Assembly: GCA_951799445.1 (NCBI GenBank) | Contig: OX637290.1 | Span: 2,501-66,500 of the forward strand | From: Pseudisothecium myosuroides | Taxonomy: Eukaryota; Streptophyta; Bryopsida; Hypnales; Lembophyllaceae | DNA: 64,000 bases | Direction of reading: 5' to 3' | Shown: positions 57,504 to 64,000 of the stretch, piece after piece | Layout of the letters: each line of letters begins with the position of its first letter | Numbering within the stretch: position 1 is the stretch's first letter | The notes under the pieces: model-generated | Databases searched by the model: none | Told to the model about the DNA's origin: nothing | Seen by the model: only the letters and a program-made list of their open reading frames with translations | Position numbers and translations under genes: made by a program

Positions 57504-59412
57504 TCCAAACTCCAAAACTTAGGGATTATATGGCCAAAACAAGAAATTTGATCTAATTTGCCTTTGAACTCTCAAGGAAGAACAAGCATGCCATAATGAA
57601 GTTGCTATGGCAAAGGCTTTGTGCCAAGAGCAAGTTGGAGCAAAAATATTGTGCTTGACTATTAAACCATGCAAATATGCATGGTAAGACAAACTGCCAA
57701 ACTCACAAGCATTTAAGAAATAATTCTATTACAAATGACCTTTTCAATAATGAAATCAATTTTTCTTAAAATATTTTTTGCCAATTTTATTGTTAATGAG
57801 AAGAACTTTTGTTTTAATCATTTTAAAACAAGATTTATATAGTCAAATTCTTATAATATGGAAATGAATAAAAATAGTCAATATTTTATTAATGTTAGAA
57901 GACTTATAATTTCAAGATTCTAAAACTATTTTGGATATTTTTCATCGCCCAATTCATTTTTTGTAGAGGAACCCTATACCCTTGACTAATCATTAAAAAC
58001 TTGAAGTAGTTTAAAAGAAATTGTGATTTTGATGAATTCTCAAAGGTTAATGACTTTAAATTCATTTGGTTAAGATTTGGTATTCTTTTTGAGGTTTTAG
58101 CTGCATGTATGATTTCTAATTAACATGCTCCACATTTTCTTGATTGTAAAATTTCATAGGAGTTGTTAAAGGTGATTGCAAAAAAAAATTGTACTATTTT
58201 GTGTCACACCTCAAGCACCCATTAGTTTTTTGGCCATAACTTTTGCATTCTACTTTCAAATGGCTCAAAATTCATAGCCAAAGTACTCATAGCAGACATA
58301 GCTACTATTTACTTTACCTGATTTTTCAAAAAAAAAAAAATTTGTTTTATTATCTAGAAAGAGCCCCCAATTTACATCACACTTGCAAAAAATTTTTTTT
58401 GGGGGGGAGGTAGTATTATGAGTACCCATAAAAAAGAATTTTGAGCTGAAATTTGGAGAAGATGGTCTTCAAGTATATTTCTAGATATTGTCAGAAGGAT
58501 TTTTAAAAATACTCAATTTCATGTGGTATGAAAGTCTACAAAGTGAACTTCATTCAAAGTACATTTCAGAACATGTAAGACATTATTTTGGTGCTTCTTT
58601 TGGTGAATGACCATCTCCATAGAGTTGTTACAAATGGCCAGGTTTTATTTTCATCATTTAATTATTTTTCCTATTTTTTACTAATTAATACATGAAAAAT
58701 ATATTTTCATGAGATTTGGCACTTTTCTAGTTCTCCTACTTAGAGAGTTTTTCCATGATCTTCCTACCCTAAACCTTCATCTTATAGGTATAAACATTGA
58801 TCATATTTTTAAGTTTTTTTTAAAATTATCTTTTCAATTTTTAAGGTACTCCAGAAGAAAAAAAATGAGTATTGTAAAACGCAACAAAATTGGTAGGTGT
58901 TTTTTACAATCACCTTTAAAAACACATATTATCACACATCTAAATTTGGCTACATATGTCCAGTCTACTGGTGGTTAATGTATTTATTGTGCACCATCAT
59001 TCTTACAAGGGAAAGGCCACATGATTGTAGTAAGAGATGTTTGAAATCATTGACTATTGCTAGCAAGTATGATTTGCAATACTAAATTTCCTTGGATCAA
59101 TATTCTTTCATAAAGCTTGAAGATATAAAAATGATGTAGATCATCAACTTATAAACTTTCAACATGTCTATCATGGTTGTATGGTTTCTTGATGCTATTA
59201 AGGGTGTTGATCAATATATTAGATGATACAAATGTTGTATTCAATATAAATCTAACTTGGAACCAAGACCTTCTAAGTTCTAGGATAAGAGTCTTATTTT
59301 TCCTATAGATAACAAGTTTTTAGTGTATTTTGTACTCTTGTATGTCTTCAACAAACAAGTACAAGAATTCTCCCTTGCTTCAACTCCAAGCTCATGATCA
59401 TTTTGTAGTTAC
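57504..59412. other. AT-rich non-coding DNA
   Basis: No credible frame. Homopolymer runs (A12 at about 58329, G9 at about 58399). Phrases like GCCATAACTTTTGCATTC (58233) hint at another, unbounded member of the TIR family. Confidence 0.4.
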
Positions 59413-60401
59413 TTAACCCCTTTAGGATGTTAGCAAATGGCATACATGAGCTAATTTCAGGGTATTTTCATGAAAGTGATGTATAAAAAAAATTCACTAT
59501 TTTTTACTTTGTATTTCCTAGGGATTAAACGGAGGATGAACAAACCTAAAAGGTTAGTTTACCGCAGTTCATTTGGGAATGATGATGTATGTGTTGTGAA
59601 TTGGACAATTTTGTGAATGAAGAGGTAGATGATGTCGAAGATCTAACACCTTTAAATGCAAGAAGTGTGTTTTTGGGCAAGAAACATTGTGATTTTGGGC
59701 AGCTCACTATAAAGTTTTAGGAGTTTTCTTTTTTATTCTTTGAAAATTTCACATAACGTGTGCCTAAAGAGTGGCTTTGAGGCCCAATAGTTTTCATGTG
59801 AATTGACAATGTGGTTAAAAAGTTTCTGCATGATATGTGGTTTTCATTGCTTGGCGGTTTAGGGTGGGTAGCCCAACAAACTTCTTCAAAAATCCCTTTT
59901 CTAAAAAGCCAAAATTTGAAATTGATTCTTTAGATTTATATACATGTGGGAAGCTTTGCATCACTTCATTTTGATAAATGCATTGAATGTTATGAAGAAC
60001 TTTACTTTGTGGGTAATATTGAATCTTTGAAAACTATATCTAGCCATAAACTAAAACTTGTCATAACTTTCAAGCCATTTATCAAACTAAAGTCATTTAA
60101 AGCTTCCCACGTGTACGTAAATCTAAAGACTCAATTTCAAGTTTTTGCATTTTAAAAAAGTTTTTTTTAAAGAAGACTTTTGGATTGCCCAGCCTACCCA
60201 CCAAGCATTGAAAAACATACATCATGCAATAACTTTTTAACCACATAGTCAAAAGTTATGAAAACAATTGGGCCTTAAAGCTTCTCCTTTGGCAAACATT
60301 GTATATAATTTCCAAAGAAAAGAAACAAAAACTCCTTTTGTAGTCAGCTGTCCAAAATTGCTATCTTCCCCCAAAACATAGTTCTCGCATTTAGGGATTA
60401 A
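59413..60401. mobile_element. TTAACCCCTAAA-family TIR element, copy G
   Basis: Left end TTAACCCCTTTAGG and right end the complement of TTTAATCCCTAAATGCG. Inside, two halves around about 60000 are inverted copies of each other (TTGGGCAGCTCACTATAAAG-like words on the left against CTCCTTTTGTAGTCAGCTGTCC on the right; ATACATGTGGGAAGCTTTGC against AAAGCTTCCCACGTGTACG), so it is a fold-back element. Confidence 0.65.
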
Positions 60402-61458
60402 AGAACCCCAATATACAAAATCTTCAACAATTCTTTAGTACGGGGTGTTCATTTTGTTTTTATAATAAGTATGTATTTTCTATAGAAGAAAACACCTAAC
60501 TACAAAATTATAAGACCATTGGACACTTTTAGAATTTTTTGCAATTTTTTAATTGTTTTAACTTTCAATTAAGATGTAATAGGAACTAGCATTGACATGT
60601 CCAATTTTATGCATTAGGATAAAAGGAATATTGAAATGATGTGGCAAGACATAAAGTTGTACAAAGGAACTCTACTATAAGTGATATTCATTGGAGATTT
60701 TTGCTCTTATAAAGCAAAGACTTATTATTGTTTGATTCAACATTTTTTCTAATTGAATGTGGATTCAATTGTAATCTAATTTTGCATACATTGGAGTCAA
60801 CTTCATGGCCCTATTGTAATATTCAAGAGCCAATTGGCAAGCCAAATAATCTTACATCCAAAATAGGCCTAGCAAGGTAAATTCTGGGTTTTCTAAGGTA
60901 AAAGTGGAACAAAGACTCCTATTTTGAGCCGTGTCTAGGATACGCTTTAGACCTCTCTACAACTAATTATTTGGGATTTTTGATTGCAAATATAAATGTA
61001 GGATTTGCAGAAAATGAATTTTGCAAAACCAAAAAAATTCTTATGTTTTCCTCCAAGGAAAGTCCAAATTGCTCAGCACACTTCAAATGAAGGACTTAGC
61101 ATCATGCATACATGCATGAGGGATGCACACTTTGAACACTGACCTTTTTCAATCTGCCAAAACCACCCTACCAATGGATTTTTAAGATGGCTGAAGCCGC
61201 CAATTGAAAAGCAATCTCCAACAGCACTGTAGTAAAAGATTCAAAGGTGTAGAGCCTATTGATTTGGCATTTTTGTTACTTATGATGGTTTTGGGATTGG
61301 GAGGTATTAATATTTCAAATTTTTTTTTCTTAGTTTTTAAGAATCATATGCGAAAAGGTGTAAAATTTTGATTTCCAACATTTTAGATCAACACCATCAA
61401 GAAAAATAGGCCAAAAGCAACTGTCAACAAACTCTTGAGCCAAAACATTTATAGCTAA
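60402..61458. other. AT-rich non-coding DNA
   Basis: Nothing recognisable. Confidence 0.4.
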
Positions 61459-62644
61459 CACTACTAGAAAATGGCGTCCATATCAACAAAAAATGAACAC
61501 TTTTATGTTCATTTGGGCACTGTAATGACCGTTTTCACATATTGGTGTCAACTATGCAAATGTTGGTGAAAAGGCAACATATTATGTTGATTTGGATACT
61601 ACATGTCTGTTGCCAAATGGAACTAATTTTTATTAATTTTACAGGGTATCAATTTCACATGGGTATCAAACAAGATTGTGGCACGGTATCAAACATGGGT
61701 AAAACCTCACCCGGAAATTGTATCACGTGGTGGGGATAGGCACAACAAATTTTACTTTTTATTCATTTTGTGGTATCCTTGTAGGTACTAATGTACATGA
61801 TACTAATGTACTAATGGTGGAGATAGGCACGACAAATAGGCGTTTGGACCTAAGGTGTGAAAGTTATAGAATTTTTTAAAATGAAAAACTGAATTAAATT
61901 ATCTTTTATCTTGTAATGAACATAACTTTCACATCACATGTCGTAACGCCCTTGCACTATTTCATGCATAGAGCATTCTATTTGTGCAAGTTTTTGTGGC
62001 GTTTGGACCTACAGTGTGAAAATTATGTATTTTTGTAAATTAAAAAATCAAAGTAAAATTATCTTCTATTTTAGAAAAACATTATTTTTACATTGTATGT
62101 CCAAATGCCACAAACTTGCATTCCTTTGTACATAAAGCTTTCTATTCATATTCTATTCTATTCGTATGCAAACTCACCCTGCAATAAAACCCTTGCACTC
62201 CTTTGTGCATTACACATTTATTTTCAAATTTCAAATTAAAAAATTTCTATTGCTTATATTTTGGTTGTAGCAACGGCACACTAGTATGTTTTTAAAATTA
62301 TTTTCAGCGCATCTGTGTTTTTTTCCATGGCGTGGGGCAGTGGGATAAGCTCAAGTGTGTGGGGGAGCTCCTCAACCAATGCCAACCGCTAGGAAATTTG
62401 GGATCAGCCTGTGGCAATTTGCCACTTGGCCAGGTGGATGGCGGATGGCGTGGCGTTAAACTGGCGTGTGCGCTGGGTAGGTAGCAGAGCAGTCGACCGT
62501 TGAAGAAGTGACGACCGATAAGTATTTCAATACTTCACTTTATTCATTTTCTATATTCAACGTGACCTATCAGGAACATTGAAACAAATTTCAGCAATCT
62601 CATACTAATCTATTATCCTAAATACACCCCTTTCTCTTGTAGTG
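61459..62644. mobile_element. Probable non-autonomous CACTA-like element
   Basis: Left end CACTACTAGAAAATGGCG and right end TTTCTCTTGTAGTG (complement CACTACAAGAGAAA) are inverted over about 13 bases with mismatches. The left flank TAA and right flank CAC do not match as a 3-base target duplication, so the two ends may belong to different insertions. The interior has repeated phrases around GTTTGGACCTANRGTGTGAAA (61843, 62003) and no transposase. Confidence 0.5.
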
Positions 62645-63761
62645 CACTCAATCTTAAAACACATTAAGAACTTTGTGATTAATAATTTCTAATTGTTCCA
62701 ATGGTCATATTTATTTTTTATCATGATTAAAGTCCTTTGAAGTGTTGTTTTGATCATTTAGCTTCTCATTTATGTGAAATAATTAATGTCAAAACTTCAA
62801 GAAACAACTTCACTTACTCTTTGATTCTAAATCATAGGCAATTCAAAAATTTCACTTTCTTCCTAGATAAAAAGTTTGTTCTACATTAACACAGACATAT
62901 ATACCCACATACATGTACCCATACACACACACACACACACAGATATAGAGATATATATACATAGATACACACACTACTTATTTAAAAAACTGCATGTCAC
63001 TCAAATTCCAATATTCTAGAAAGAAATTCAAAAGTATGGAAAAGATGTAAATTGGTTAATACAACATTACATCCATTAGAGTTTAAATTTTTCAGTTCCA
63101 TATCTAAATTCCTAATAATATAGTGTTTTGAAGCAAACCCTATCTCGTTCTACTTACTATTTTTTTAAGTATAAATATAAATTTCTTTTGAGAATTTTTA
63201 TATATACCCCAACTTTTTCTTCAATATATTCTAGAAAGCAACAAATTGTAGAATCTAAGGATTTTCTATAAGATGTTTGAAAGATGAAACCTAACCATTT
63301 GGGAAGAATTGAATATAATTTTTTATTGAAAATCCAAGCATCATGATCTTATTATTGGGAAATATTTTTTTTTTAACTTTAGGAAGGTGTACTTTCCAAA
63401 GTTCACTAAGGGCTTAGTGCTTGAATTTCTTAAAAATAAGTATTAATTTGAAATATAAGCATTTTTTTTAAACTAAATTTTTGAAGCAATTTTGACTTCT
63501 AACATATAATATTAGCAGTTTGTGATGGATTTTTTTAATTAGATAAGAGACATTAGCTACTTTAAGAATTTAATGTATAGAAATAATAAATACTCTTAGA
63601 ATTTACAAATGTATTTTGGGTATGGAGGTTCCTAATGCAAATGCACTCTACAAAGAGTTTGACAAAGCTTTAGTTATTTCTAGTTTTTCAAGGAGAAGTA
63701 ATTACTATTAATTTTAACATTCTCTATCAATTTGGACATAACTATTTGTGCATTTTTTTTA
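62645..63761. other. AT-rich non-coding DNA with microsatellite
   Basis: (CA)n of about ten units at 62921-62941 followed by AT/GA-rich short repeats. No gene. Confidence 0.6.
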
Positions 63762-64000
63762 TTAATCCCTAAAGGACCAACATGCATTTTTGGACAACAT
63801 AGAAATTTTGGGCAAGTACGAGTGATTAGAAATTTGCTTATTTTGGATAGAAGGTGGGGACAAGGAATATTTTTCATACACACCAAATTTCATGACATTT
63901 GAAAATGCGAGTCAGAAGTTATGGCCTGATATGTTGTTTGTTTCTCAATTCGGGCAGTTTGGACAGATCAGAAAAAAAAATAAAAAATTTGAAAAATAAA
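63762..64000. mobile_element. TTAACCCCTAAA-family TIR element, copy H (runs off the window)
   Basis: Left end TTAATCCCTAAAGGACC. The following 200 bases match copy D's left part (ACCAACATG, GGGACAAGGAATA, TTCATGACATTTG). The right end is outside the window. Confidence 0.6.

Noticed and set aside
1..64000. CRISPR arrays, bacterial operons, ribosomal RNA genes
   Set aside because: No spaced identical short repeats, no Shine-Dalgarno-led gene runs, and no rRNA-like sequence were seen.

Overview
This is a eukaryotic nuclear window from a repeat-rich genome, most likely a streptophyte (a land plant or charophyte alga). Supporting signs are short CCCTAAA tracts (the plant telomere motif), GT-AG introns, gene fragments with plant-type HIRA, cytochrome P450 and receptor-like kinase signatures, and plant-style DNA transposons (CACTA, pogo/Emigrant-like, MITEs). 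A candidate TET/JBP-type dioxygenase gene leans toward a non-seed lineage, but I cannot name a species. No bacterial or organellar gene organisation is present.

Layout. 1-3.5 kb: near-identical duplicated blocks (R1 at 1 and 2802; R2 at 666 and again at 11930) with CCCTAAA tracts and one open frame of about 200 codons. 3.5-6.7 kb: a higher-order tandem repeat, a TATA box and an apparently intact four-exon gene for a double zinc-finger plus Fe(II)/2-oxoglutarate dioxygenase. This is the most gene-like and most interesting locus here. 6.8-13.2 kb: GATATC-rich low-complexity DNA, a receptor kinase remnant, AT-rich DNA, a TIR element and the second R2 copy. 13.4-17 kb: a P450 N-terminal fragment followed by a clearly broken HIRA histone chaperone gene. 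17.7 kb: a 53-nt tRNA-like sequence lacking an anticodon arm, next to a hairpin. 18.6-24.2 kb: a GC-richer, CCGGA-rich retroelement-like region whose long gag-like frame is split by a 2276-bp CACTA transposon with an exact CCG target duplication.

25.6-26.9 kb: a degenerate TTAGAGTTAAA array interrupted by a 564-bp element with G-rich inverted termini and an exact 8-bp target duplication. 29.4-30.4 kb: a pogo/Emigrant-like element with another TIR element nested inside. 32.2-35.1 kb: nine clean exons of a plant WD40-repeat gene carrying one internal TGA. 35.7-36.8 kb: a possible minus-strand gene. 37-64 kb: mostly AT-rich DNA with many copies of one TTAACCCCTAAA-terminated TIR family, one uninterrupted 309-codon minus-strand frame at 42.3-43.2 kb, local duplications at 47 kb and 53.6-54.5 kb, and further CACTA-like ends.

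Taken together, most recognisable host genes here (RLK, P450, HIRA, WD40) are partial or carry stops but keep their introns and splice sites. That indicates decaying genomic copies rather than processed retrocopies. Apart from the dioxygenase gene and possibly the 309-codon frame and the WD40 gene, I see no evidence of working host genes, and no pathway linking them.
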